Assembly (NCBI GenBank): GCA_017454565.1
Contig: JAFTCS010000057.1
Span: 1 to 10,526 of the forward strand
DNA: 10,526 bases
Source: Clostridia bacterium
Lineage (GTDB): Bacteria; Bacillota; Clostridia; Oscillospirales; Acutalibacteraceae
Direction of reading: 5' to 3'
Part shown: positions 1 to 6,406 of the stretch, piece by piece
Position numbering within the stretch: the first letter of the stretch is position 1
How the letters are laid out: every line of letters starts with the position of its first letter
Made by a program: the position numbers and the translations under genes
The notes under the pieces: model-generated
What the model saw: the letters and a program-made list of their open reading frames with translations, nothing else
Database searches by the model: none
What the model was told of the DNA's origin: nothing

Positions 1-35
1 GTTTAGGACATCGCCCATAAGCGAGGGGGCGTTTC

Positions 36-118
36 TGCCGGTGGTGGGACTCGAACCCACACGGTGTTGCCACCAACAGATTTTGAGTCTGCATCGTCTG
101 CCATTCCGACACACCGGC
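36..118 (-). tRNA. tRNA-Leu, anticodon CAA
   Basis: Read on the minus strand, this folds as a class II (long variable arm) tRNA. The acceptor stem GCCGGTG (118-112) pairs with CACCGGC (43-37), followed by discriminator A at 36. The anticodon stem GCAGA/TCTGT closes the loop CTCAAAA, giving anticodon CAA, which reads UUG leucine. The variable arm is GGTG-GCAA-CACC and the T arm is GTGGG-TTCGAGT-CCCAC. The 3' CCA is not encoded (genomic GAAAC follows A36), so it would be added by nucleotidyltransferase. All arms pair and the extended variable loop fits tRNA-Leu. A weak 5-bp hairpin follows in 1-35 but has no T tract, so the transcript end is not resolved in this window. Confidence 0.96.
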
Positions 119-137
119 TTATAAATCTGCAATAACA

Positions 138-166
138 ATTATATATTATCGCGTCCTGTTTGTCAA
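138..166 (-). promoter_or_regulatory. Consensus SigA promoter of the tRNA-Leu gene
   Basis: On the minus strand, TTGACA (166-161) is followed by a 17-nt spacer and TATAAT (143-138). This is a perfect consensus housekeeping promoter. The predicted start point is about 12 nt before the tRNA 5' end at 118, typical of a stable-RNA promoter with a very short leader. Confidence 0.93.
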
Positions 167-270
167 GGATTTTTGAGCCGCACAATGTAAATCATGAACC
201 GAGCTTTCCTGTCGGGGTAAATCATACCTGAATCCGAGGAAGTCTAATATCAAAAACAGATGAAATCAGG

Positions 271-307
271 AAAAACAGAGCTTTACGATCAGAAGTCTGA
301 TACTCTG
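271..307 (-). terminator. Probable terminator of the WYL regulator
   Basis: On the minus strand CAGAG (307-303) pairs with CTCTG (280-276). An inner helix ATCAGA/TCTGAT (301-296 with 293-288) sits inside, and TTTTT follows at 275-271. The two helices are offset by a 7-nt one-sided bulge, so this is a plausible rather than ideal intrinsic terminator. It lies about 110 nt past the stop codon at 420. Confidence 0.5.
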
Positions 308-385
308 ATCATCACCCAATGGGTGTGTTCTGCCCGGCTGCCCGGCGGGGTGTAAATTTGCCGGAACCAAAAGCAGGGGCGGGTC

Positions 386-415
386 TCGCCTGTCGGGTGC
401 GTGACCGCACTGGAC
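386..415 (-). repeat. 30-bp dispersed repeat, copy A (inverted relative to 6407-6436)
   Basis: The minus strand from 415 to 386 begins GTCCAGTGCGG and ends GACAGGCGA. It is identical over 30 bp to the plus strand at 6407-6436. It contains a hairpin GTGCG-N4-CGCAC. It begins 5 nt beyond the WYL stop codon, with a likely terminator further downstream. The two copies therefore sit head-outward beyond the two ends of the 420-6242 cassette. Confidence 0.9.
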
Positions 416-419
416 AATA

Positions 420-1562
420 TTATTGCTGACTGTATTTTTCAAGGGCAGTTTCAAGAGCTGATTTGATCTTATCAATGATATTTTCCGGTTTTTTTACTGT
501 AATATACTGCGAATACTGTAAAGCCCAGAAAATAATTGCCTGTTCTGTAGCCTTTACTGTAACGGAGTATTTGTCTTCGCCGGTTTTTATAAAATTCACA
601 GAGCTGCCAAACCAGTCTATTATATCGTTGATATGCTTTTTATCTGTTTCCAGCTCTACTGATATCATATCTCCGGCATAGACATAAAGCCTGTTTGCAT
701 AATGTTTCAGCGCAGAATTGGTTTCAAGAAGTCTGATGTTATCCTGAGCTGTGCTGTTCACATTGGGAATGACATCAATTATCCTGTCAACACGCAGGTA
801 TGAAAGGTTATCAAAATTTTTATGCCTGCACAGAACATAACACCGTCCGAGAGATACCAGGATCCTTATAGGGTAGATCACATACAGCTTTTCTTTTCCG
901 CTTTTTCCTTTCCGGGGATGAAGCCTTTTGTCAGGTCCGTAGTCGCCGTATCTTATTGTTACAGAGATATTCTCATCGATCGCATAATACAGTCTTTTCA
1001 GGTTTTCGTGAAGCTCTGCGGGGTTATAGCTGTTTGCAAGGATGCCGGTTTTATGATCGATCTTTGATGTAAGAGCCTCATTGTGGTATCCGCTTATGAA
1101 TTTGCTTATGAGACTGTATTCATTGATTTGTATGCCCTTTATCCGTGAAACAGATTCAAATATCAGTCTCAGCATAGCCGGGTCAAGTGTGTCCTTGTAT
1201 TTATAATATGTATAAACCTTTATATTATTCTTATCTTTGACCTTTTCTTCGATATGTTCGATTATGGTGAAGAGCCCGGTAAGCTTTCCGAATTTCATCA
1301 GATCAGTCAGATGCTTCTGAACAGAATCGCGGTGATTATATCCGTCACCAATATTCAGATTTGTATAACTCTCTAAGCGCTTGCTGAGTGTGCTGACGGT
1401 AATGCCTTTATATGACTTGTCAGGAGGAACATTATTATCCGCTTCTTTTTTCAGCTCACAAAGAATGCAGTAATACATCATACTGTCTTCCCATTTTTTT
1501 TCGCTCCTGGGCTTTCTTGGCTTCTTTTCTTTGACCTGAACCGTTTTGGGAGATTTTGTCAT
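420..1562 (-). CDS. WYL-domain transcriptional regulator
   Basis: This 380-aa protein is predicted to be a cytoplasmic DNA-binding regulator. The N-terminus (1-23) is strongly basic. Residues about 25-105 look like a helical, winged-helix-type DNA-binding region, though I cannot prove the fold. Residues about 185-265 match a WYL domain, with a YPIRILVS strand followed by GRCYVLCRHK and ending LRVDRI. The usual Trp of the WYL signature is Cys241 here. Residues about 297-378 fit the C-terminal WCX extension. WYL domains sense ligands, often nucleic acid, and members regulate stress, DNA-damage and anti-phage loci; that family knowledge does not identify this ligand. The start is supported by GGAGTG 8 nt upstream and a good promoter. 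The gene is divergent from the operon at 1766, so control of that operon and of itself is the natural inference. Confidence 0.87.
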   Translation of the reverse strand: MTKSPKTVQVKEKKPRKPRSEKKWEDSMMYYCILCELKKEADNNVPPDKSYKGITVSTLSKRLESYTNLNIGDGYNHRDSVQKHLTDLMKFGKLTGLFTIIEHIEEKVKDKNNIKVYTYYKYKDTLDPAMLRLIFESVSRIKGIQINEYSLISKFISGYHNEALTSKIDHKTGILANSYNPAELHENLKRLYYAIDENISVTIRYGDYGPDKRLHPRKGKSGKEKLYVIYPIRILVSLGRCYVLCRHKNFDNLSYLRVDRIIDVIPNVNSTAQDNIRLLETNSALKHYANRLYVYAGDMISVELETDKKHINDIIDWFGSSVNFIKTGEDKYSVTVKATEQAIIFWALQYSQYITVKKPENIIDKIKSALETALEKYSQQ

Positions 1563-1592
1563 ATTATATCACTCCGTTTCCTGTTTTTCTTT

Positions 1593-1621
1593 ATGCTAAC
1601 ACAGGCCTTTTGACTTGTCAA
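1593..1621 (-). promoter_or_regulatory. Promoter of the WYL regulator with palindrome over the -35
   Basis: On the minus strand TTGACA (1621-1616), a 17-nt spacer and TAGCAT (1598-1593) form a good SigA promoter about 30 nt before the start codon. The -35 overlaps a perfect inverted repeat TTGAC-TT-GTCAA (1610-1621), a possible autoregulatory operator. The -35 and -10 are seen directly; the operator role is inference. Confidence 0.75.
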
Positions 1622-1701
1622 GGCTAAAAAAAAGCCGGAAACAGTTGGGCGCATTTTTGTACAGCAAAGAACGGGCTGAATTGTATTTTTTTGATTTGGG
1701 G

Positions 1702-1730
1702 GATATTTACCCATATCGATCCGGTATAAT
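1702..1730 (+). promoter_or_regulatory. Probable promoter of the 1766-6242 operon with candidate operator
   Basis: TATAAT at 1725-1730 is a perfect -10, 35 nt before the start codon at 1766, but no TTGACA-like -35 lies at the right distance. Instead the -35 zone carries an inverted repeat GATAT-N6-ATATC (1702-1717). A strong -10 with a poor -35 and a dyad there suits an activated promoter, and the divergent WYL protein is the obvious candidate activator. The -10 is visible; regulation is inferred. Confidence 0.6.
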
Positions 1731-1738
1731 CAGTTCAA

Positions 1739-1752
1739 ACAGCAAAAGCTGT
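1739..1752 (+). promoter_or_regulatory. Leader hairpin before the first operon gene
   Basis: ACAGC-AAAA-GCTGT forms a perfect 5-bp stem in the short 5' leader, ending 13 nt before the ATG at 1766. ACAGCAAA also occurs at 1661-1668. It could affect translation or mRNA stability; no T run follows, so it is not a terminator. Confidence 0.4.
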
Positions 1753-1765
1753 AAAAAATGAAAGG

Positions 1766-3019
1766 ATGATCGTTACGGAAAAAACAAACGTTGTTTTTAA
1801 CTACGCTGAAAGATTAGGAGCCCAACTTAAGGCGTACAGGCGAATGGGCTTGAATTATGAGTATGTGGCTATGAAAGACCTGATAGACGAAAAGCACCTT
1901 GAAAAGGATTCAGGTGATCTCTCAAATCTCAGATTTGAAGAATACGTCGAGCTTAATACAGCCGCGCGTCTCTTCTCTTTAGTGGGAATTACTCCCGGAA
2001 AGCTGACAAGAGAAAATATCAATTTCCTTGAGGGAGTTCCGTCTGAGTATGTGACTCTCTCTGATAAGGAAAAAAGCAAGCCTGAGAATTTCTCTTTATA
2101 TGAAATAGCCGGCATCAGCGAAGAGGACTATGATCTTGGGCGTGTCTATTACGGGAAGAACAAAGAGATATCCATGCAGGTTATTTTCTCAAAAAAGACA
2201 GGCAGATACATCCCTCTGCTGGGCTGTCGTATAACAAGCAGATATGGTATCAAGGAATTAGTGGATTCAAACGATCAGTATTCCTATGACCCGAAGCATT
2301 ATGAGTGCATCTCCGAGTTTCTGGACACCCTTTATTCCGGGTATGAAAGCTGTGATGATTATATCAATTCGAGAGACTATAAAAATATCCCCTCAGAATT
2401 ATCTGAAGATGAAGCGGATGATGAATGGGGAGACACTGATGAGGATTGGGTCGTTGATCTTGAAGAGGAAGAATGGGAAGCCGACTCCGACGAGGACGAT
2501 GATGCCGGGTGCTTTGCCAATGACGAAGAGGAGGAATGGGATCTGAATCTTGATGAAGATGAGGATGATGAGACCGACAGCGCTGATGATGACGAGGATG
2601 ATGAGGATGATCCGTCCTTCGGTTATCTGGATAGTCTGCTGATGCCGCTTGGCATAAAATACGGTAAGGATGCTTTCATTATAACAAAGCCGGTGCTTTA
2701 CAATACTGTAGATATGATGAATATAAAAATAGTTTCTGTTACAGGACTGGACGGGAAGAACAAGATCACCCCTGACAATTTCGTTTATAATGGAATTGAA
2801 GGCTTCAGAGGCCTTATCCCTTATATCGGCATAGGTGATAGAATGTATGTCCTTGACAGTGACCTTGGTGTAAGGATACATACGACGGTCGTGAGCAGGC
2901 ACGAATCGGAGATGATAAACCGCAATGAGCTTAAACACATTGTCAGGACCAGGGACACGATCTACACCTTCATCGAATACAAGAATAAAACCGTAAAATG
3001 CAATGAGGTCAGCGTGTAG
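1766..3019 (+). CDS. Unknown 417-aa protein with a central hyper-acidic tract
   Basis: I do not recognise a family. Three zones are visible: a mixed-charge N-terminal region (1-209), an almost purely acidic tract (about 210-282), and a beta-rich C-terminal region (283-417). By my count the tract has 46 Asp/Glu in 73 residues with no Lys or Arg, and four Trp each directly after acidic residues (DDEW, DEDW, EEEEW, EEEEW), suggesting internal duplication. No signal peptide or membrane segment is evident. Such a tract could mimic nucleic acid, bind metal or bind a basic partner; none is proven. It is the first gene of the operon, 103 nt before the next. The start is imperfect: AAAGG abuts the ATG with no spacing, no better in-frame start exists upstream, and the next in-frame Met is residue 28. 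A 3-codon frame (ATG at 1758) ends over this ATG and may be chance. Confidence 0.75.
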   Translation: MIVTEKTNVVFNYAERLGAQLKAYRRMGLNYEYVAMKDLIDEKHLEKDSGDLSNLRFEEYVELNTAARLFSLVGITPGKLTRENINFLEGVPSEYVTLSDKEKSKPENFSLYEIAGISEEDYDLGRVYYGKNKEISMQVIFSKKTGRYIPLLGCRITSRYGIKELVDSNDQYSYDPKHYECISEFLDTLYSGYESCDDYINSRDYKNIPSELSEDEADDEWGDTDEDWVVDLEEEEWEADSDEDDDAGCFANDEEEEWDLNLDEDEDDETDSADDDEDDEDDPSFGYLDSLLMPLGIKYGKDAFIITKPVLYNTVDMMNIKIVSVTGLDGKNKITPDNFVYNGIEGFRGLIPYIGIGDRMYVLDSDLGVRIHTTVVSRHESEMINRNELKHIVRTRDTIYTFIEYKNKTVKCNEVSV

Positions 3020-3088
3020 TCTGCTGATACAGCCTACATGCTGCGAAAACAACTGTCGACGGCGGAGAGGCCTGAAAGCGGGTCTCTC
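3016..3088 (+). promoter_or_regulatory. Two intercistronic hairpins
   Basis: Between the first and second operon genes there are two stems. At 3016-3037 GTAG and GCTG pair with CAGC and CTAC, with a 3-nt bulge, overlapping the stop codon. At 3065-3088 GAGAGGCC pairs with GGTCTCTC (one G-U) around an 8-nt loop. Neither has a T tract, so they look like mRNA processing or stability elements rather than terminators. Confidence 0.4.
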
Positions 3089-3122
3089 TGATAAGATCAA
3101 AAATTCCTAAGGAGAGATCATT

Positions 3123-3299
3123 ATGCATGTTTATGGTCACATTCACAGGATAATCGGAGAAGAGGGCAGGTTTATGATAATGCAGGAAAGAGCTTTCAAT
3201 GCCGGCTGTATGATGAACGGTTATGTTCCGTGTACATTGGAGGAGCTGGAGCGGAATAACCGTATAATCCGGGATTCTGCTTCAGTAAAAGAGGTATGA
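3123..3299 (+). CDS. 58-aa orphan C-terminus of a metallophosphoesterase
   Basis: This short gene encodes 58 aa beginning MHVYGHIHRII and containing AFNAGCMMNGYVPCTLEEL. That matches, from family knowledge, the C-terminal end of calcineurin-like metallophosphoesterases, where GHxH supplies metal ligands and a NAG...NGY..P.TLEEL segment closes the protein. The N-terminal two thirds, with the DxH, GDxxD and GNH metal motifs, are absent from the upstream sequence. It cannot be a complete phosphoesterase. Even so it has a strong AAGGAG site (3109-3114) 8 nt before ATG, and its stop overlaps the next start as ATGA (3296-3299), so it appears translated and coupled. It is either a decayed remnant kept for coupling, or a small protein reusing the fold end. 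Too short for most ORF callers. Confidence 0.7.
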   Translation: MHVYGHIHRIIGEEGRFMIMQERAFNAGCMMNGYVPCTLEELERNNRIIRDSASVKEV

Positions 3300-4252
3300 G
3301 CTACTATTGTTCATTTGAATATAAGGGAATAGTCAAGCCGAAATACAGAAGGGATATAGAAACGGCTTTCTCAGATCACAGCTGGACAGCCGTTCAGTCT
3401 GAAGAGTTAAAGCTGCTATTTGAGAATTGGGACGATTACAGCCTGTCTACCTATGCACCGTCAAATGACCTTGTTCCGGTGCCGGAGGATGTGCCGGTGA
3501 TCAAAACGGAAAAAAGCTTTCAGGATACTGTTTTCCGTGTGTGCAGTCAGTTCGGCTGTGTGACGGATGTCATTGTGGGTGAAGGCATTTTCAGGCGATA
3601 TATACTTGACCTCAGGAATGCGGATAAGCTTGGAGATCTTGAATGTGGGATGTGCTATGATTTTCTTGGCTATGATATGAAGAATGTTCTGACAACGGGA
3701 CTGTGGGAGAATATTGACGATTTTATAAAACAGCAGGAAAGCAAGCTTCGACGGCTGAGAAGAGAAAAATCGGGCAAGAGAAAGGGAACAGGCAGAGGCG
3801 GCAGATATATTTTTGATATTATCAAGGATGAGTTTAAAGCTGAAGAGTATCATAGGTATCTTGATGAGAGTATAGAGGAAACCAAAGCGTTACTGAAAAA
3901 ATTCAGGGCGGTTACAGCGGCAGAGGACAAATATGTTTCCCACATACTTAAAGTCAGCTCAGGAAACAGATATATCGACAGGACGATCATCAGATTCAGC
4001 AAAGAAGAACGGAAAAATAAGAGGGACCATACACTTATGGTATTTGACAGCACCATAATATTCCCGGAGTTCGGACAGATATGGCATTGTAATAGTGCCG
4101 ACAGATCATATTATACCTACGCCGAGTTATTCAAAAACGGAAATTCCGTAGAGTGGCTGACGGCTTCTCAAATCAATGAATTCCTATCTCCGGAAGAATG
4201 TGGTGAAATAAGGCCCTTTTATGCGCTTGTACCGGTGTTTGCCGGAGATTGA
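3296..4252 (+). CDS. Unknown 318-aa protein, translationally coupled
   Basis: I do not recognise this protein. It has no signal peptide or membrane segment, so it is probably cytoplasmic. An N-terminal half of mixed alpha/beta character includes a Cys pair in ECGMCYD. Residues about 150-170 are very basic (KLRRLRREKSGKRKG, then GRGGR), followed by a helical, possibly coiled stretch about 178-205 rich in Glu and Lys. The C-terminal part is aromatic and beta-rich and ends PVFAGD. Its start codon overlaps the stop of the 58-aa gene (ATGA), and its stop lies within the ribosome binding site of the next gene (GAGGTGAG, 4251-4258), so it is embedded in the operon. The basic stretch could bind nucleic acid or the acidic tract of the first operon protein; that is speculation. 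Confidence 0.75.
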   Translation: MSYYCSFEYKGIVKPKYRRDIETAFSDHSWTAVQSEELKLLFENWDDYSLSTYAPSNDLVPVPEDVPVIKTEKSFQDTVFRVCSQFGCVTDVIVGEGIFRRYILDLRNADKLGDLECGMCYDFLGYDMKNVLTTGLWENIDDFIKQQESKLRRLRREKSGKRKGTGRGGRYIFDIIKDEFKAEEYHRYLDESIEETKALLKKFRAVTAAEDKYVSHILKVSSGNRYIDRTIIRFSKEERKNKRDHTLMVFDSTIIFPEFGQIWHCNSADRSYYTYAELFKNGNSVEWLTASQINEFLSPEECGEIRPFYALVPVFAGD

Positions 4253-4261
4253 GGTGAGAAT

Positions 4262-5365
4262 ATGCAATTACATAACGAAAAAAACTATGTTTCCGCTTTT
4301 AATGAAAAGACAGGAAGATATGTCAGGATAGGCAAAGACGAAAACGGCAGGGCTTGTTATTCCGATGCTTTTATGGGTGTATTTCCCGAACTGCTTGACG
4401 TTGGCATTATGGGGCACTGCAGGCACGGAAAAAGCGGTCTTTGCCTGAAAGCCGGAGTGCAGTGCTATCAGAGTGGATCGGAAATCCATGAGCCGAATAT
4501 GAGCCTTGAGGATTTCAGAAGCATTGCACAGCAGTGCAGGGGCAGGACATATCAGTTTGCACTGGGCGGCAGAGGCGACCCCGACCAGCATGAGCATTTT
4601 GAAGAAATTCTGAAAATATGCAGAGAAAACGGTATTGTCCCGAATTTCACCACGTCCGGCTTTGGTATGACGGAGGAAATTGCAAAGCTGTGCAAAAAAT
4701 ACTGCGGCGCCGCTGCCGTAAGCTGGTACCGGAGTGACTATACCTTAAAAGCAATTGATACGCTTTTGGGGGCAGGTGTAAAAACGAATATCCATTATGT
4801 TCTGTCAAAATCGACTGTTGATGAAGCTCTGCTGCGTCTGCAAAACAAAAGTGAAAGTCTTGGCAGCGGGTTTCCTGAGGGGATAAACGCCGTTATATTT
4901 CTTCTGCACAAGCCCAGGGGTCTTGGTACAAGGGAGGAGATCATAACAAATGACAACGAAGCTTTTCAGGCCCTTTTGAAGTGCATAGACAAGGAAAAAT
5001 TCCCGTATAAAATAGGCTTTGATTCCTGTTCTGTACCGGCTCTGCTCAGTCTTGCCGGTACCTTGCCGGAATTCCTTGACACCTGCGAGGCCGCAAGGTG
5101 GTCGGCGTATATTTCTGCCGATATGAAAATGCTCCCATGCAGCTTCTGCGCTGAGGATGAGGGTCATACCGTCAGTCTGCGTGAAAATACGATAGAGCAG
5201 GCGTGGCATTCCGGAGAATTTGAAAAAATCAGGGATAAAATGCGCTCTGCCTGTCCGGAATGTCCGAACCCCGGCCGCCGGAACTACTGTAAGGGCGGCT
5301 GTCCTCTGATGCCGGAAATCGTGATATGCAGAGATAGGGTGAAAGCGAATGAAAATAAGAACTGA
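4262..5365 (+). CDS. Radical SAM / SPASM-type protein with unusual cysteine motif
   Basis: This 367-aa protein is predicted to use S-adenosylmethionine and iron-sulfur clusters for radical chemistry, probably on a peptide or protein. The candidate SAM-cluster cysteines are C53, C61 and C68 (C-x7-C-x6-C, then YQ), not the usual C-x3-C-x2-C. GGRGDP (102-107) stands where the family has its GGEP SAM-binding motif, followed by an NFTTSG strand and further strands of a TIM-barrel type core. The C-terminus has a SPASM-like cysteine array: C275, C293, C296, C331, C334, C343, C347 and C356, which would hold auxiliary 4Fe-4S clusters, as in sulfatase-maturing and peptide-modifying enzymes. The start is supported by GAGGTGAG overlapping the previous stop. 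Its last 17 nt overlap the next gene, suggesting that the two products work together. No clear PqqD-like recognition domain is present. The substrate is unknown. Confidence 0.83.
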   Translation: MQLHNEKNYVSAFNEKTGRYVRIGKDENGRACYSDAFMGVFPELLDVGIMGHCRHGKSGLCLKAGVQCYQSGSEIHEPNMSLEDFRSIAQQCRGRTYQFALGGRGDPDQHEHFEEILKICRENGIVPNFTTSGFGMTEEIAKLCKKYCGAAAVSWYRSDYTLKAIDTLLGAGVKTNIHYVLSKSTVDEALLRLQNKSESLGSGFPEGINAVIFLLHKPRGLGTREEIITNDNEAFQALLKCIDKEKFPYKIGFDSCSVPALLSLAGTLPEFLDTCEAARWSAYISADMKMLPCSFCAEDEGHTVSLRENTIEQAWHSGEFEKIRDKMRSACPECPNPGRRNYCKGGCPLMPEIVICRDRVKANENKN

Positions 5366-6242
5366 CTTTGTTACCAACAGCTCCAGTTCAAGCTTTATTT
5401 TTACTGTCGGTGATCTGAGCCCTGTCAAAAGGGATATCAAAGAAGCCATCAGCAAAAGACTGGAGGCCGAATATAAATATGCCTGCAGCGGCAATGACCT
5501 TGACAGAGATTTTTTCAAGAGGGATCTGAAATGGTTTGAAGATGAATATGGATTTGAGTGTGATTTCAGGCGTATTAACGGAGATATCCATCCTCTTGGA
5601 GAATTTCCTTTTTATGTTATTGACGAGGTTTACAGTTGGTACCATGAGGAGATAACAGATATTGCAATTCTGGGTCTTGACGGATATATGAAGTCGGAGC
5701 ACAGGACCGGTATCGTCAGATTTTTAGATCAGCTCTCAAAATACTGCGAAACGGGAGAGGATTATAACAGCAAAGTTTCTCCTTACATAAAAAGAAGAAA
5801 AGAGCTGAGAGAACAGAGCAACAGGGAGTATATTGAAAAAATCAGACAACAGGAGCTGTCCGGAGAAGCCGTCAAAAAACTGATGGGCGCGGTTATCTTA
5901 GAATACTATTCCGGACACGGTGACCGTTACGATGGAGATGCTCCTGTCTTTTCCGAGAGTATTATGGATGAGATGTGTACCGGATTTCTGATCGTCTGTG
6001 CTGACTGTTCCCATTTTTATAACTACGATGTTTCGGTCCTGTTTGAGTTTTTTGTCACATATTATGATATGCTGTCAGAGCTTGCAAAAGAGTACCTCGG
6101 CATGAAAGCCGGAGAAATACTTGATAAGGTTATGGGTCCCTGTTTTATGCAGTTTGAGGACTATGATTGGACTAAAAATTATTTGGAGGATGCTCTGGCA
6201 GGACTTCCGGTATGTGTTCTGTGGTGCGGTCATATGGGTTAA
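5349..6242 (+). CDS. TNSSSSSF-motif protein, possible radical SAM substrate
   Basis: This 297-aa protein begins MKIRTDFVTNSSSSSF. From memory this N-terminal signature recurs at the start of otherwise different hypothetical proteins in Clostridia; I cannot verify this here. The five serines (11-15) use AGC, TCC, AGT, TCA, AGC, so the run is kept at protein level rather than by DNA slippage. The rest is acidic and aromatic, with a charged helical middle (about 120-175) and a Cys-containing C-terminal region (CADC near 220, a final CVLWCGHMG). No signal peptide is seen despite the serine run, because no hydrophobic core follows. The start is set by AGGGTG at 5336-5341, 7 nt before ATG. It overlaps the radical SAM gene by 17 nt and is the last gene of the operon. 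A modification target is the favoured idea, unproven. Confidence 0.75.
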   Translation: MKIRTDFVTNSSSSSFIFTVGDLSPVKRDIKEAISKRLEAEYKYACSGNDLDRDFFKRDLKWFEDEYGFECDFRRINGDIHPLGEFPFYVIDEVYSWYHEEITDIAILGLDGYMKSEHRTGIVRFLDQLSKYCETGEDYNSKVSPYIKRRKELREQSNREYIEKIRQQELSGEAVKKLMGAVILEYYSGHGDRYDGDAPVFSESIMDEMCTGFLIVCADCSHFYNYDVSVLFEFFVTYYDMLSELAKEYLGMKAGEILDKVMGPCFMQFEDYDWTKNYLEDALAGLPVCVLWCGHMG

Positions 6243-6406
6243 GGCAAAGCGGCTTGAATATTTTTGGTAACGATTATTTATAACCTGAATCCGTGGAACT
6301 CTGAAAATGATAAACAGCGTTTTCGGTGGGGCGCGGGTCTCCGCTGCCGATTTCGTTTTGGGAACGGATAAGGCGACGATGCAAAGTTTGTTTCCAAAAT
6401 ATAACC

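Larger units (their letters stand above)
119..419. other. Gene-free interval with repeat and terminator
   Basis: No credible protein gene lies here. From left to right it holds the tRNA promoter, a short direct repeat GTAAATCAT (187-195 and 217-225), a block at 227-245 (CCTGAATCCG...) that recurs with two mismatches at 6284-6302, a candidate terminator for the minus-strand regulator, a small hairpin CACCC-AAT-GGGTG, and the 30-bp repeat at 386-415. The only open frame (minus strand, running into the end of the WYL gene) has no ribosome binding site and lies largely within repeat sequence. Confidence 0.75.

Noticed and set aside
36..118. tRNA-Leu as an integration (att) site for the neighbouring cassette
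   Set aside because: The cassette lies on the promoter side of the tRNA, not at its 3' end, no integrase is present, and I see no duplicate of the tRNA 3' end near 6243-6760.
266..475. Small minus-strand open frame over the repeat, with VQCGHAPDRR also encoded in a frame at 6326-6529
   Set aside because: The shared peptide comes only from the 30-bp DNA repeat read in two places. No ribosome binding site, and it overlaps the end of the WYL gene and a likely terminator.
1758..1769. Three-codon upstream frame (ATG AAA GGA TGA) overlapping the 417-aa start as a leader peptide
   Set aside because: Too short to judge and likely chance in A-rich leader sequence; noted only because the start region is otherwise weak.
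2399..3100. 233-aa minus-strand frame opposite the acidic protein
   Set aside because: It is the antisense of Asp/Glu codons, which read as Ile/Leu/Val/Phe-rich sequence, mimicking membrane segments; no RBS.
4805..5518. 237-aa minus-strand frame opposite the radical SAM gene
   Set aside because: Shadow frame of a motif-rich gene on the other strand; no family resemblance or start signal.
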